From assembly GCF_040419245.1 (NCBI RefSeq), contig NZ_JAZHOH010000001.1, forward strand, positions 3,782,001 through 3,846,000: a stretch of 64,000 bases of DNA. The letters run 5' to 3'. The DNA is from Ewingella sp. CoE-038-23 (GTDB taxonomy: Bacteria; Pseudomonadota; Gammaproteobacteria; Enterobacterales; Enterobacteriaceae). The position numbers and the translations under genes were made by a program. A model generated the notes under the pieces. It was not told where the DNA came from. It saw only the letters and a list, made by a program, of their open reading frames with translations, and searched no databases. The number at the start of each line of letters is the position of its first letter. Position 1 is the stretch's first letter. This document shows positions 51,187 through 64,000 of the stretch, one piece after another.

Positions 51187-51906
51187 TTAGCGTTGCAGCT
51201 CAAACACTACGTCGACCTGATCGTCAAAGTGGATGCTTTGCTGCTCGTACGTTTGCGCCGCGTCGCTTTGCGCAGAGGCTTCAGCCGCTTTGTACATACG
51301 CGCTACCGGCATTGGCTGGTAGTTGGCGACGTGGTAGCGAATGCTGTAAACCGGGCCGAGCTTGGCGTGGAAGCCTTCGGCTAGTGATTTAGCCTGCTCT
51401 GTTGCGTTATCAATCGCTTTCTGACGAGCCTGATCGCGGAAGCTTGCTGGGTTCGCCACCCCAAGCTCTACCGAGCGAATCTCATTTAGGCCGGAGCTTA
51501 GCGCACCGTCCAGCAGGTCATTCAGCTTATCCAATTGACGCAAAGTCACCTGAACCTGACGCACGGCGCGATAGCCTTTCAGCTCGGTGCCGCCATCTTT
51601 CAGGTAGTTATATTCGGGTTGTGTGCTCAGGTTAGCGGCGTTGATATCTTTCTTCTCAATACCGTTCTTCTGTAGGAATGCAAAATACTCTGCCACGCGC
51701 TGGTCAGCCTGTTTCTTCGCTGACGCGGCGTCCTTGGCCGATACATTGACTTCAATCGCCAGTGTCGCAATATCCGGCGTTGCGTCCACGCTGGCAGTCC
51801 CTGACGTTACTACGTGGGGACCCGCAGGTACCTCAGCAGCCTGAAGTGCAGCAGGTAACGTCCCTAATCCCAACATTGCAGCCATCGCCAATGCTTTTAA
51901 TTTCAC
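51187..51906 (-). CDS. yggE: Periplasmic SIMPL-domain protein YggE
   Basis: 239 residues starting at GTG 51906, which has GGAGG five bases upstream and gives the expected signal peptide (KLKALAMAAMLGLGTLPAALQA); longer in-frame starts to 51981 are unlikely. The SIMPL/DUF541 domain shows VVTSGTASVDATPDIATL and EIRSVELGVANP. In E. coli it is linked to oxidative-stress protection; its activity is unknown. Together with argO and argP it keeps the E. coli order. Confidence 0.93.
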   Translation of the reverse strand: MKLKALAMAAMLGLGTLPAALQAAEVPAGPHVVTSGTASVDATPDIATLAIEVNVSAKDAASAKKQADQRVAEYFAFLQKNGIEKKDINAANLSTQPEYNYLKDGGTELKGYRAVRQVQVTLRQLDKLNDLLDGALSSGLNEIRSVELGVANPASFRDQARQKAIDNATEQAKSLAEGFHAKLGPVYSIRYHVANYQPMPVARMYKAAEASAQSDAAQTYEQQSIHFDDQVDVVFELQR

Positions 51907-52032
51907 AGTGCCTCCATTAATCATTCCAGATTTGGCATTAAACTCGTTCACTAACCTCAAAACCCTAGCATAGTAGAGCAATTAACAGGGGAAGATTAGG
52001 GACAAAATCTTAAAAATGCCCGGCGGGAAAGT

Positions 52033-52650
52033 TTACATGTGCAGCGTTTGACGAGCCAGTTGAACGGCAATTCCCCACATGATCGCGCCGACCACGAAGT
52101 TAATCACTCGCTGCACTTTGCCACTGTTGAGCCAAGGGGAGAGCATCGCGGCCAGTATGGCCAAGCCGAAGAACCAGATACCCGACGCCATCACGGCACC
52201 CAGCGCAAACCACGAGCGCTCGTCGCTGCTCAGGCTGCCGCCGAGGCTGCCCAGCACCACGAAGGTATCGAGATAGACGTGCGGATTGAGCCAGGTCACG
52301 GCCAGCATGCTGACCACGATTTTCCAGCGGCTCTGCTTCGCCACTTCCGCCTGTGCGAGTTCAGGATTTTTGGCAAAGGCGGTGCGAAACGCGCCCCAGC
52401 CGTACCACAGCAGGAAGGCCACCCCGCCCCAGCTCACCAGCGCCAGAATAGTCGGTGACTGGCTGAGCAGCGCGCTGCCGCCGAAGATGCCGGCGCAAAT
52501 CAGCAGGGCGTCGCTGATGGCGCAGAGCGAGGCGATCATCAGGTGATATTGTTTACGAATCCCCTGATTCATTACAAAAGCGTTTTGCGGCCCGATGGGT
52601 AAGATCATGGCCGCGCTCATCGCTAACCCTTGAAAAAATATTGCCAGCAC
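52033..52650 (-). CDS. argO: Arginine exporter ArgO (LysE family)
   Basis: 205 residues (E. coli 211), starting at GTG with AAGGA eight bases upstream. Six membrane segments, with the LysE/RhtB marks [17 protein letters not shown] and [14 protein letters not shown]. It exports arginine and canavanine and is switched by ArgP, encoded nearby. Confidence 0.96.
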   Translation of the reverse strand: MLAIFFQGLAMSAAMILPIGPQNAFVMNQGIRKQYHLMIASLCAISDALLICAGIFGGSALLSQSPTILALVSWGGVAFLLWYGWGAFRTAFAKNPELAQAEVAKQSRWKIVVSMLAVTWLNPHVYLDTFVVLGSLGGSLSSDERSWFALGAVMASGIWFFGLAILAAMLSPWLNSGKVQRVINFVVGAIMWGIAVQLARQTLHM

Positions 52651-52777
52651 GTCGAAATCCTTAAAAATCCAAAGTGGAATGACGCGCAGTTTATGCGAGC
52701 TTGGTCATTAGCGGAAATTGATAATTCTAATCCTTCATAAGCTCCGCTAATTACCTAATTGCCTGAGTCACAGGCAT

Positions 52778-52801
52778 AAAAAAGGCGCCCGCAGGCGCCT
52801 G
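52778..52801 (-). terminator. Terminator after mscS
   Basis: On the minus strand AGGCGCC-TGC-GGGCGCC-type stem followed by six Ts, 23 bases beyond the mscS stop. Confidence 0.88.
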
Positions 52802-52823
52802 TTGGATTCGAGCTGAAGGAGGC

Positions 52824-53729
52824 TTATTCCGCCACGCCTTTTTGCCCGATTGAACGCTGATCTTCCTGCTGGCTCGCGGCGGCATCGGCCACGTGATAGA
52901 GATGAACATCCATCTGCGGGTAAGCAATATTGATGTTGTTTTTGTCCAGCGCGCGCTTGAAAGCTTCCAGCAGATCCCAGTTCACTTCCTGCGCATCGCC
53001 GTTAGTGGTCCATACGCGCACCACGAAATTCAGCGTGGAAGCCGCCATTTCGTTCAGACGAACGGTTACGCCTTTGTCGTGTTGAATGCGCTTGTCGGCC
53101 GCAATAATGTCGCCCAGCACCTTCTTCACCGTGTCGATATCGGAGTCATAACCGACGCCAACGATGATCTCGGTACGGCGGTTTGGCTCGCGAGAGGTGT
53201 TGATGATGTTACCCGCGATAATTTTGCCGTTCGGCACCACAATCACTTTGTCGTCAACGGTACGCAGCGTGGTGGAGAAGATCTGCACCTGCGTCACGGT
53301 ACCCGCAACGCCGCCTAAATCGACATACTCACCGGCGCGGAAGGGACGGAAGATAACCAGCAGCACGCCCGCAGCGAAGTTCGACAGCGAGCCTTGCAGC
53401 GCCAAACCTACGGCTAAACCGGCGGCACCGATAACCGCGATGACGGAGGTGGTTTGCACGCCAATACGGCCCAGCACGGCAATCAGCGTGAAGGCGATGA
53501 TGGCGTAACGCACCAGCGCAGCAAGGAAGTCTGACACCGTCAGATCAATGCCACGCAGTTTCATCACACGGCTCACTGCACCTGACAGCACGCGAGCAAT
53601 AATCAAACCGACAATCAGGATAAAGATCGCGGCGACAATATTCACGGCATAGTGCAGCAACAGTTCCTGATTGCGCACTAGCCAATTTCCAGCATTGTTA
53701 ATGCTGCCTACAACGTTCAAATCTTCCAT
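52824..53729 (-). CDS. mscS: Small-conductance mechanosensitive channel MscS
   Basis: 301 residues from ATG 53729 (E. coli 286), begun at [17 protein letters not shown]; a GTG three codons upstream is possible but less likely. Heptameric inner-membrane channel released by tension during hypo-osmotic shock. The pore helix TM3 is recognised by [24 protein letters not shown], cited in part, with the Gly/Ala packing pattern. The MscS beta domain ([16 protein letters not shown]) and [12 protein letters not shown] follow. The C-terminal tail is 15 residues longer than in E. coli. Confidence 0.97.
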   Translation of the reverse strand: MEDLNVVGSINNAGNWLVRNQELLLHYAVNIVAAIFILIVGLIIARVLSGAVSRVMKLRGIDLTVSDFLAALVRYAIIAFTLIAVLGRIGVQTTSVIAVIGAAGLAVGLALQGSLSNFAAGVLLVIFRPFRAGEYVDLGGVAGTVTQVQIFSTTLRTVDDKVIVVPNGKIIAGNIINTSREPNRRTEIIVGVGYDSDIDTVKKVLGDIIAADKRIQHDKGVTVRLNEMAASTLNFVVRVWTTNGDAQEVNWDLLEAFKRALDKNNINIAYPQMDVHLYHVADAAASQQEDQRSIGQKGVAE

Positions 53730-53867
53730 TCGAAACACCCCTAAAAGTACCCACGCGGGTAACCAGAAAAACCACGCTGAAAAAACCAGCGGATGGACTC
53801 CTCAAGCTTTTAAGGGTAACTAACAATGCGTTGAAGTGCCAACCCTGCGGGAAAGACTTCAGTAAAA

Positions 53868-55136
53868 TTAGGAATTTGCATGGTTGTTTTTCAGCGGTTC
53901 AGGAGATTTAAAGGCCTGCAGTGGCCCGCGACCACTCAGCGCGAAGGCTGAGATTATCGTGAAGGTCAGTGCGATCAACCCAAGGATCAGATACGTTCCG
54001 TGAAAACCAATACGGTCATACATGTTCCCGGCAAAGACGGACATAAACATGATTGCCAGCTGCTTGAAGAAGCAGAAGGTGACCAGATAAATCGTTGCCG
54101 AGAAACGCACCTCAAACACCGACGTGATGTATTTGAAACAGCCCACAATCAGGAAAGGTATTTCAAACATATGCAGCGTTTTCAGTACCACCACCTCCAG
54201 CGGTGAAGAAGCAAATGAAGAGCCGATGATACGCACCGACATAATCATCCCGGCTAGCAGCAAAGCATTCTTACCACCTATGCGGTTCACAATCAGCGGC
54301 GCGAAGAACATGATGCAGGCATTCAGCAATTCACCCAGGGTAGTGACGTAGCCAAAGACGCGCGTCCCTTCTGAAGATGAAGAAAAGAACGAGGTAAAGA
54401 AATTGGCAAACTGCTGATCGAATACGTCATAAGTACAGGAAACGCCAATCACGTACAGGGCAAGAAACCACAGTTTTTTGTCTTTCAGCAGCTCAAGCGC
54501 CAATTTGAGATTGAACGATTTGGAGTTCACTCCCAGTTCGTTGGCCACCCGGGCGCTTGATGTCACCTCCGGTTTGGCGAGCAGTAACAGAATGGCGAGG
54601 ATCACCGCACAGCCGGAGCCGAGCCAGAACACGAATTCGTTATTGATGGTAAACATGATGCCGACCACTGATGCGCAGAGCGCCCAGCCGACACAACCAA
54701 ACATACGCGCCCGGCCAAATTCAAAGCTGCTGCGACGGCTGACTTTTTCGATGTAAGCCTCGATAGCGGGGGCACCGGCGTTGTAAATCAGTCCGAGGTA
54801 AATCCCCCCAACCACCGAGCCAAGATAAATGTTTATTTTCAGTAACGGGCCAAAAACATAAATAAAGAACGGCGCGAACAAAACCAGCATGCCGGTGATG
54901 ATCCATAGCAGATGTTTTTTCAGCCCGAGTTTATCGGCAAGTAAACCAAACACCGGCTGGAACATTAGCGAGAATAACGAAATACTGGCGAAAATAGTGC
55001 CGGTATCGCTTTTGCTAATGTGATTGATGTCATGTAGCCAGATAGGGAAGAACGGGAAGTAGGCGCCCATGATGAAAAAGTAGAAAAAGAAGAACAGCCC
55101 GAACATCCAAAAGTTAGTGTTTTTCAGGTAATACAT
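53868..55136 (-). CDS. lacY: Lactose permease LacY
   Basis: 422 residues (E. coli 417). Twelve-helix galactoside:H+ symporter. All six irreplaceable side chains are at the E. coli numbers: E126, R144, E269, R302, H322 and E325. The loop [11 protein letters not shown] and the N-terminal [16 protein letters not shown] also match. It follows lacZ after 60 bp. No lacA follows; the next gene is mscS. Confidence 0.97.
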   Translation of the reverse strand: MYYLKNTNFWMFGLFFFFYFFIMGAYFPFFPIWLHDINHISKSDTGTIFASISLFSLMFQPVFGLLADKLGLKKHLLWIITGMLVLFAPFFIYVFGPLLKINIYLGSVVGGIYLGLIYNAGAPAIEAYIEKVSRRSSFEFGRARMFGCVGWALCASVVGIMFTINNEFVFWLGSGCAVILAILLLLAKPEVTSSARVANELGVNSKSFNLKLALELLKDKKLWFLALYVIGVSCTYDVFDQQFANFFTSFFSSSSEGTRVFGYVTTLGELLNACIMFFAPLIVNRIGGKNALLLAGMIMSVRIIGSSFASSPLEVVVLKTLHMFEIPFLIVGCFKYITSVFEVRFSATIYLVTFCFFKQLAIMFMSVFAGNMYDRIGFHGTYLILGLIALTFTIISAFALSGRGPLQAFKSPEPLKNNHANS

Positions 55137-55196
55137 AAGCAGTTTCCTTACGTCTGAATATTGCGCCGCTGGGAGTTAACCCAGCGGCACAGGCTG

Positions 55197-58365
<3,169 letters not shown>

Positions 58366-58382
58366 GCGGAGGAATTCAGGAA

Positions 58383-58398
58383 AGGGACGCGGATCACA
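58383..58398 (-). promoter_or_regulatory. Degenerate CRP site of the lac promoter
   Basis: TGTGA is exactly 33 bp before the -35 hexamer, the E. coli spacing. The right half (TCCCT) is poor against TCACA, so CRP affinity may be low. Confidence 0.5.
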
Positions 58399-58431
58399 AA
58401 TTCCGCGCCAGTCAGTGTTTACAAAGAAGGT

Positions 58432-59514
58432 TTACAGGGCACTAAGCTGATGCGCGATCCGGATCAGTTCCTGAGACAACGTTTCCTGTGAGACATTTTC
58501 TGCGCCTGGTCTGGCAGTGGTATGGCGCTCGACCAAAGAAGTGGGCAACAACAGGGAGCCACCGTGATGATTGTCATGATTATGCAGATTACCCAGCAGG
58601 CGATTGATGCTCTCATGCCCCAGTAGGCGAAAATCCTGTTTGATGGTGGTCAGCGGCGGGAAGAAAAAGGCACTGTCTTCAGTATCGTCATAGCCAATCA
58701 CCGAAATTTGTTCCGGCACCCGCAGACCAAACTCATGCACGGCACGCAGGACACCGAGCGCCATCTGGTCATTGGCGACCAGAATGGCTGTCGGGCGCTT
58801 CGGCTGATTGAGCAGTAAAAACGCCTGCTGATAACCCGACGCCGCGCTCCAGTCGCCGTGCTGAATCGCACAGGGTGTAATATCACGCGTAGCCAGCGTA
58901 TTTATCCAGCCTTCATAACGCAAACGCGCAGAGATAGATTCGAGCGGACCAGTCAGCACCGCGATTTGCTGATGTCCAAGCGCCAGCAAATGTTCCACCC
59001 CCTGCTCAGCCCCGCAATGCGGATCGAACAGAATTTTGAAGACGTCTGCTTCGGGATCCACATCCAGAAACAGCGCCGGCAAAGTGCCACAAAGCTGAGC
59101 TATTGCTGTCGCATCATCATTTGACAGCGGCACGTTGATCAGAATCCCATCCACCCGCTGTGACATCAGTTCGTTCACCGCCGTACGGCAGGCGGCCAGA
59201 CTCAAGTTGTCGATCATCGAAATCACAACGTTGAAACCCAACTGATTCGCGCGAGTTTTCATCGCAGATGCGATTTGTGAAGGTGCGTGCAGCGCCAGTT
59301 CGGTAGTCGCCAGCCCGAGAGTGAAGCTTTTTTTGCCCGCCAGTTGCTGAGCAACACGGTTTGGGACGTAATTCAGCTCAGCCATCGCCTGTTCGACTTT
59401 ATCGCGCGTTCTGACGGACACGTGCGCCGCCTGATTCAGGACGCGAGAAACGGTCTGATAGGACACACCCGCATGGCGCGCGACATCATCAAGAGTGACA
59501 GATTTTGGCTTCAT
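58432..59514 (-). CDS. lacI: Lac repressor LacI
   Basis: 360 residues, the E. coli length. The helix-turn-helix VTLDDVARHAGVSYQTVSRVLNQ is quoted here by its key part VSYQTVSRV; Y19 and Q20 correspond to the operator-reading Y17 and Q18, consistent with the near-perfect O1. The hinge QLAGKKSFTLG, the periplasmic-binding-protein-like core with AILVANDQMALGVLRA, and a Leu-rich tetramerisation tail ending HQLSAL are present. It directly precedes lacZ in the same direction. Confidence 0.96.
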   Translation of the reverse strand: MKPKSVTLDDVARHAGVSYQTVSRVLNQAAHVSVRTRDKVEQAMAELNYVPNRVAQQLAGKKSFTLGLATTELALHAPSQIASAMKTRANQLGFNVVISMIDNLSLAACRTAVNELMSQRVDGILINVPLSNDDATAIAQLCGTLPALFLDVDPEADVFKILFDPHCGAEQGVEHLLALGHQQIAVLTGPLESISARLRYEGWINTLATRDITPCAIQHGDWSAASGYQQAFLLLNQPKRPTAILVANDQMALGVLRAVHEFGLRVPEQISVIGYDDTEDSAFFFPPLTTIKQDFRLLGHESINRLLGNLHNHDNHHGGSLLLPTSLVERHTTARPGAENVSQETLSQELIRIAHQLSAL

Positions 59515-59538
59515 GGCTTTCTACCTTCGGACCTCATG

Positions 59539-59922
59539 TTATGGACAGCTTAAATCACCTTCTTCGCAGTGCATAATGTCATTAATTTCTTTGGTGCGCT
59601 GCTCGGTCTTCGCTTGCAGACATTGGGAATACACCATCGGCTGCGCTGAGCCGCCTTCAACGCCAGAAGATTGGAAGTCACAGTCGCTGTCGCGGAAAGC
59701 AATCCAGCTGCGCTGCGCCACTTTCAACTTCTTCTGCTGGTCAGCATTGAGTTGCGACATCTTCAGCTTATAGGCCTGATTTAACAGGGCATCGCTGTGT
59801 TTGAATTCCTGCGCGGCGCAGATATTCATGTCAATTTGGGTGTTGGCATTTTTACAATCAACCTCGGCGGCGTGGGCCAGCGGGGTCAAAGCTAACAAAG
59901 TCAGCAGAACGGTAAGACGCAT
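59539..59922 (-). CDS. LprI-like secreted protein (DUF1311)
   Basis: 127 residues. Signal peptide MRLTVLLTLLALTPLAHA is followed by a LprI-type domain: C-xx-A-TQIDMNICAAQEF, LNQAYKLKMSQL, QRSWIAFRDSDCDF and a final Cys-rich tail, with six cysteines that would form disulfides. The Mycobacterium member LprI inhibits lysozyme; many enterobacterial members are uncharacterised. It lies 24 bases upstream of lacI on the same strand, so lacI may share its transcript. Confidence 0.85.
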   Translation of the reverse strand: MRLTVLLTLLALTPLAHAAEVDCKNANTQIDMNICAAQEFKHSDALLNQAYKLKMSQLNADQQKKLKVAQRSWIAFRDSDCDFQSSGVEGGSAQPMVYSQCLQAKTEQRTKEINDIMHCEEGDLSCP

Positions 59923-60012
59923 TTTCCTGTTTTCCTATGGAGAGCCTGTGGAGTGCCTATAAAGAGCCAGCCTGTGGAGAGTCAGGCATATGTTTGCCGG
60001 ATTATAGACAAT

Positions 60013-60036
60013 AAAAAAAGGGGCCGAAGCCCCTTT
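60013..60036 (-). terminator. Terminator after fbaA
   Basis: Minus-strand AAGGGGC-TTCG-GCCCCTT followed by seven Ts, 45 bases beyond the fbaA stop. Confidence 0.92.
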
Positions 60037-60080
60037 TAAGGTAATTCTCACTCTCTGATCCAAAGATCAGAATGGTTGAA

Positions 60081-61160
60081 TTACAGACGGTCGATGGCGT
60101 TCAGTTCTTTGAATGCCAGTTCCAGGCGAGTCACCATGGAAGACTGTGCAGCACGCAGCCATACGCGTGGGTCATAGAATTTCTTGTTAGGTTTGTCCGC
60201 GCCTTCCGGGTTACCCAACTGACCTTGCAGGTAAGCTTCGTTTTTCTTGTAGAACTGCAGAATACCGTCCCAGTTAGCCCATTGGGTGTCGGTATCGATG
60301 TTCATTTTGATCACGCCGTAACCCACAGACTCTTTGATTTCAGCAGCAGTAGAACCAGAACCGCCGTGGAATACGAAGTTCAGGGAGTTGTGTGGCAGGT
60401 TGTGTTTCTTGCAAACGTACTCTTGAGAATCACGCAGGATGGTCGGAGTCAGTTTAACGTTACCTGGTTTGTACACGCCGTGAACGTTACCGAATGACGC
60501 AGCGATAGTGAAGCGCGGGCTGATGGCGTTCAGTTTTTCGTAAGCGTAATCAACGTCTTGTGGTTGAGTATACAGAGCTGATGCGTCCATATGGCTGTTA
60601 TCAACGCCATCTTCTTCACCACCAGTGCAACCCAGTTCGATTTCCAGAGTCATGTCGATTTTTGCCATGCGAGCTAAGTACTTGCTGCAAATTTCGATGT
60701 TTTCTTCCAGAGATTCTTCTGACAGGTCGATCATGTGAGAAGAGAACAGTGGCTTACCGGTTTTCGCGAAATGTTTTTCGCCAGCGTCCAGCAGACCGTC
60801 AATCCATGGCAGCAGTTTCTTCGCGCAGTGGTCGGTGTGCAGGATAACTGGAACACCGTAGTGCTCAGCCATCTGGTGAACGTGGTGTGCGCCAGAGATT
60901 GCACCCAGGATTGCCGCGCCTTGTGGCACGTCAGTTTTCAGACCTTTGCCCGCGATGAACGCAGCGCCACCGTTAGAGAACTGCACGATAACTGGAGCGC
61001 GAACTTTAGCAGCAGCTTCCAGAACGGCGTTGATAGAGTCGGTGCCTACGCAGTTAACTGCTGGCAGAGCAAAGTTGTTTTCTTTAGCAATAGCGAAAAC
61101 TTTCTGCACATCATCACCAGTGATGACGCCAGGTTTTACGAAATCAAAAATTTTAGACAT
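60081..61160 (-). CDS. fbaA: Fructose-bisphosphate aldolase, class II
   Basis: 359 residues, the E. coli length. Zinc-dependent cleavage of fructose 1,6-bisphosphate. Zinc ligands and sites are visible in HTDHCAKKLLPW, ELGCTGGEEDGVDNS, FGNVHGVYKPGNV and FHGGSGS. It follows pgk after 127 bp, the conserved epd-pgk-fbaA order. Confidence 0.98.
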   Translation of the reverse strand: MSKIFDFVKPGVITGDDVQKVFAIAKENNFALPAVNCVGTDSINAVLEAAAKVRAPVIVQFSNGGAAFIAGKGLKTDVPQGAAILGAISGAHHVHQMAEHYGVPVILHTDHCAKKLLPWIDGLLDAGEKHFAKTGKPLFSSHMIDLSEESLEENIEICSKYLARMAKIDMTLEIELGCTGGEEDGVDNSHMDASALYTQPQDVDYAYEKLNAISPRFTIAASFGNVHGVYKPGNVKLTPTILRDSQEYVCKKHNLPHNSLNFVFHGGSGSTAAEIKESVGYGVIKMNIDTDTQWANWDGILQFYKKNEAYLQGQLGNPEGADKPNKKFYDPRVWLRAAQSSMVTRLELAFKELNAIDRL

Positions 61161-61287
61161 AGTTCGGTGTCCTTTTTCGTCGGCCGTAGATGGATTTGAA
61201 TCGGTTGCTATCTCGCCTGAGTTCCACTGTGCAGCCCCTCGCGCGAAATAGAAAAGTAGGCAGCCTTATGCCGCCTACTCAAGTTCA

Positions 61288-62451
61288 TTACTTCTTAGCA
61301 CGCTCTTCTAGCATCACAACAGCTGGCAGTTGTTTCCCTTCAACGAACTCAAGGAATGCGCCGCCGCCAGTGGAGATATAGGAAATTTTGTCAGCGATAC
61401 CGAACAGGTCGATAGCTGCCAGAGTGTCGCCGCCGCCTGCGATGGAGAAACCTTCGCTGTCAGCAATCGCGTTCGCGACAATCTCAGTCCCTTTACGGAA
61501 GTTAGGGAACTCGAATACGCCAACCGGACCATTCCACAGAATGGTTTTCGCGTTTTTGATGATCTCGGCCAGACGATTTGCAGAAACGTCGCCCATGTCG
61601 AGAATTTGTTCGTCGTCTTTGATTTCTGAAGCTTGCTTAACGGTAGCCGTTGCAGTTTCAGAGAACTCAGTCGCTACGCGAACGTCTGTTGGAACTGGGA
61701 TATCACAGGTTTCCAGCAGTTTTTTCGCGGTGTCTAACAGGTCTGGTTCGTACAGGGATTTGCCCACGTTGTTGCCTTGCGCGGCAACGAAGGTGTTAGC
61801 AATACCACCACCTACGATCAGCTGATCAGCGATTTTAGACAGGGATTCCAGCACAGTCAGCTTGGTAGAAACCTTAGAACCACCCACGATAGCAACCATT
61901 GGGCGAGCTGGATTACCCAGCGCTTTGCCCAGTGCTTCCAGCTCAGCAGACAGCAGTGGACCTGCACAGGCTACTGGTGCGAATTTACCCACACCGTGAG
62001 TAGATGCCTGCGCGCGGTGCGCAGTACCGAATGCGTCCATCACATAGATGTCACACAGGGCAGCGTATTTTTTAGATAAGGTTTCGTCGTCTTTCTTTTC
62101 GCCTTTGTTAAAGCGAACGTTTTCCAGAACAACCAGCTCACCTTCAGCAACATCAACGCCGTCCAGATAATCTTTAGCCAGACGAACAGGAGAAGACAAC
62201 TTATCTTTCAGGTAGTTAACTACTGGCAGCAGAGAAAACTCTTCGTTGTACTCGCCTTCAGTCGGACGACCAAGATGCGAAGTTACCATCACACGAGCGC
62301 CTTGTTTCAGGGCGGCTTCGATAGTAGGCAAAGAAGCACGGATACGGGCATCAGACGTCACTTTGCCGTCTTTTACTGGTACGTTCAGGTCTGAACGGAT
62401 CAGTACGCGTTTACCCGCTAAATCCAGATCGCTCATCTTAATTACAGACAT
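61288..62451 (-). CDS. pgk: Phosphoglycerate kinase
   Basis: 387 residues, the E. coli length. It transfers phosphate from 1,3-bisphosphoglycerate to ADP. N-domain [21 protein letters not shown] and DAFGTAHRA bind the triose; C-domain [11 protein letters not shown] and [12 protein letters not shown] bind nucleotide. It follows epd after 71 bp. Confidence 0.98.
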   Translation of the reverse strand: MSVIKMSDLDLAGKRVLIRSDLNVPVKDGKVTSDARIRASLPTIEAALKQGARVMVTSHLGRPTEGEYNEEFSLLPVVNYLKDKLSSPVRLAKDYLDGVDVAEGELVVLENVRFNKGEKKDDETLSKKYAALCDIYVMDAFGTAHRAQASTHGVGKFAPVACAGPLLSAELEALGKALGNPARPMVAIVGGSKVSTKLTVLESLSKIADQLIVGGGIANTFVAAQGNNVGKSLYEPDLLDTAKKLLETCDIPVPTDVRVATEFSETATATVKQASEIKDDEQILDMGDVSANRLAEIIKNAKTILWNGPVGVFEFPNFRKGTEIVANAIADSEGFSIAGGGDTLAAIDLFGIADKISYISTGGGAFLEFVEGKQLPAVVMLEERAKK

Positions 62452-62522
62452 GGTGAATCCTCTCGTTGATTCTCTTTAAAGTTGCTTGAGGGCAATTCCA
62501 GCAACAAGCTGGGAGTGCCGTA

Positions 62523-63539
62523 CTAGAAACCGCTAGCGGACATTGCCAATGTTGTATCCAACATTCGGTTAGCAAAACCCCACTCATTGTCGCACCAGAC
62601 AAGTGTCTTAATCAGGTGCTGACCACTGACCCGCGTTTGGGTGCCATCCACGATGGCACTGTGTGGATCATGGTTAAAATCTGTCGAGACTAATGGTAGT
62701 TCGGTATAGTCAACTATACCACGAAAAGCACCCTGTGCGGCCTTTTGCAGCAGCTGGTTGACCTCTTCGACCGCCACACTTCCCTCGACAAAAACGCTTA
62801 AATCTATCGCCGTCACGTTGATGGTCGGCACGCGAACTGAGATAGCTTCGAAGCGATCGCAGAACTTCGGCATGATGCGCGTGATACCAGCAGCAAGTTT
62901 AGTATCTACTGGGATAATTGACTGACTTGCTGCGCGGGTGCGACGTAAATCGGCATGGTAAGAGTCAATGACCGGCTGGTCATTCATCGACGCATGGATG
63001 GTGGTTACGGTGCCGGACTCAATGCCATAAGCATCGTCCAACAGCTTGATAATTGGGATAATACAGTTGGTAGTGCAGGAAGCATTGGAGACAATACGGT
63101 GCTGGCGTTCAAGCAGTTGGTGGTTGACGCCATAGACCACGGTGGCATCAAGATCGTGTCCGCCTGGGTGGGCGAAGAGGATTTTCTTGGCACCGGCTTT
63201 GAGCTGAATCTCGCCATCCTCACGGCTGCCGTAGACGCCGGTGCAATCCAGCACCACATCAACGCTCAGTTCACCCCACGGCAGCTTGGCTGCATCGGGT
63301 TGGTGTAACAGGCGGATGCTGTCATCGCCCACGTAGAGCTGTTCGCCTTCCTGTCTGACATCCCATGGGAAACGCCCGTGGCTGGAATCGTACTTCAACA
63401 GGTGAGCCATGCCTTCTGGGCTGGCAAGTTCATTAATAGCGACAACGCTAATTTCTGCCCGACGCCCGGATTCATATAACGCGCGCAATACGCTACGGCC
63501 GATGCGACCAAAGCCATTAATTGCAATACGTATTGGCAT
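62523..63539 (-). CDS. epd: D-erythrose-4-phosphate dehydrogenase
   Basis: 338 residues (E. coli 339), GAPDH fold. It oxidises erythrose 4-phosphate to 4-phosphoerythronate for pyridoxal phosphate synthesis. NAD motif [17 protein letters not shown], catalytic cysteine in SNASCTTNC and the epd-specific [18 protein letters not shown] (SHPG-type, where GAPDH has another loop). It heads epd-pgk-fbaA. Confidence 0.96.
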   Translation of the reverse strand: MPIRIAINGFGRIGRSVLRALYESGRRAEISVVAINELASPEGMAHLLKYDSSHGRFPWDVRQEGEQLYVGDDSIRLLHQPDAAKLPWGELSVDVVLDCTGVYGSREDGEIQLKAGAKKILFAHPGGHDLDATVVYGVNHQLLERQHRIVSNASCTTNCIIPIIKLLDDAYGIESGTVTTIHASMNDQPVIDSYHADLRRTRAASQSIIPVDTKLAAGITRIMPKFCDRFEAISVRVPTINVTAIDLSVFVEGSVAVEEVNQLLQKAAQGAFRGIVDYTELPLVSTDFNHDPHSAIVDGTQTRVSGQHLIKTLVWCDNEWGFANRMLDTTLAMSASGF

Positions 63540-64000
63540 ACTTCTCCCTGTTACACGGTTGTTACCTAATGGTGGTAACCCTATAGTAATGCAGTGCGCA
63601 GTAACGGTGAATCATTCTCAACAACGTTTCTGCATGCCGGGACGGCGTTTCGCTATTATTGTAAAAACACGTTAACCACTCAGCGGCGACGTTAACCACT
63701 AACTTTGCAACTGAAACGGTTCAGCAGAGCATAAACGAAAGCGTATGCAAAAGGAATAATCCGCCCGATTTCGGCGCATTTCCTGAAGCGATCGCTGAAA
63801 AAATCGCCACAGCCAAGCCCTTCGCTCCCCCGCTTTAACGTTTACATCGTATTTACGTCAGCCTTTTTATCATTCAACGGACAACATTAAATACTGATTA
63901 GGGAATTTGAGTGTAGCCGAGGCGGCGGCCACGCAGTTTGACCTACGTCATTGCTAACGAGAACTGCGAGCCGGGTCATACTCTTTCATTGCAAACCCGC
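63540..64000. promoter_or_regulatory. epd upstream region (461 bp), no gene
   Basis: It carries the epd promoter. A 12-bp direct repeat ACGTTAACCACT occurs at 63669-63680 and 63689-63700, 20 bp apart. The Cra-like palindrome is listed separately. The region ends at the window edge with no coding signal. Confidence 0.6.
63711..63724 (-). promoter_or_regulatory. Cra (FruR) operator upstream of epd
   Basis: CTGAAACGGTTCAG is a perfect 14-bp palindrome matching the Cra core TGAAACGNTTCA. It lies about 170 bp before epd. Cra represses epd-pgk in E. coli. A weaker half-match (GGTGAATCATTC) lies at 63606. Confidence 0.7.

Noticed and set aside
58399..58419. Possible lac O3 operator near the end of lacI
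   Set aside because: About 12 of 21 bases agree with E. coli O3 and the spacing to O1 is 88 rather than 92 bp. This is too weak to claim.

Overview
The window is a chromosomal segment of an Enterobacterales bacterium. The backbone genes have close Escherichia coli counterparts in nearly E. coli order: lysS-prfB-recJ-dsbC-xerD, fldB, cptA-sdhE, ygfZ, trhA, gcvTHP, ubiI-ubiH-pepP-ygfB, zapA-6S RNA-fau, serA, rpiA, argP, yggE, argO, mscS, fbaA-pgk-epd. ERIC elements, an asr-ydgU pair and a lac operon also fit the order. Gene content suggests a genus near Rahnella, Ewingella or Rouxiella, but sequence reading alone cannot fix the genus.

Layout. 1-5 kb: the 3' end of a CitT/TtdT-type dicarboxylate carrier and a class I fumarase, a small LEA-like secreted protein, an AT-rich mig-14-like gene and tRNA-Gly(CCC). 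5-16 kb: housekeeping genes for lysyl-tRNA synthesis, release factor 2 (with its +1 frameshift), DNA repair, disulfide isomerization, chromosome dimer resolution and flavodoxin. Four tandem ERIC-bearing units of about 161 bp then fill the gap between ygfZ and trhA.

15.6-35.8 kb: an accessory block of about 20 kb that E. coli lacks between trhA and gcvP. It holds an HD-domain hydrolase, a glycerophosphodiester operon (Ugp-like ABC transporter with GpdQ), and a sugar operon. The sugar operon has an ABC importer with two permeases, a PfkB kinase, an AlsK-like kinase, an AlsE-like epimerase and a DeoR repressor. A RelE/HigB-HigA-like toxin-antitoxin pair follows, then an amidase/DUF2848/MFS catabolic operon divergent from a GntR regulator.

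35.8-53.7 kb: the glycine cleavage operon, ubiquinone hydroxylases, peptidase P, ZapA, 6S RNA with 5-formyl-THF cyclo-ligase, acid-shock protein Asr with the tiny membrane protein YdgU, serine and pentose metabolism, ArgP with its target ArgO, and MscS. 53.8-59.9 kb: a complete lacI-lacZ-lacY operon without lacA, inserted between mscS and fbaA. It carries a near-perfect O1 and an exact O2 operator. An LprI-like secreted protein follows. 60-64 kb: fbaA, pgk and epd, with a Cra-type palindrome upstream of epd.

The accessory operons look like separate scavenging modules (phosphodiesters, a hexose or pentose, an amide, lactose), each with its own importer, enzymes and often a local regulator. I found no CRISPR array, phage or insertion sequence. 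The least described parts are the amidase/DUF2848 operon, the als-like operon that lacks an aldose isomerase, and the tandem ERIC array.
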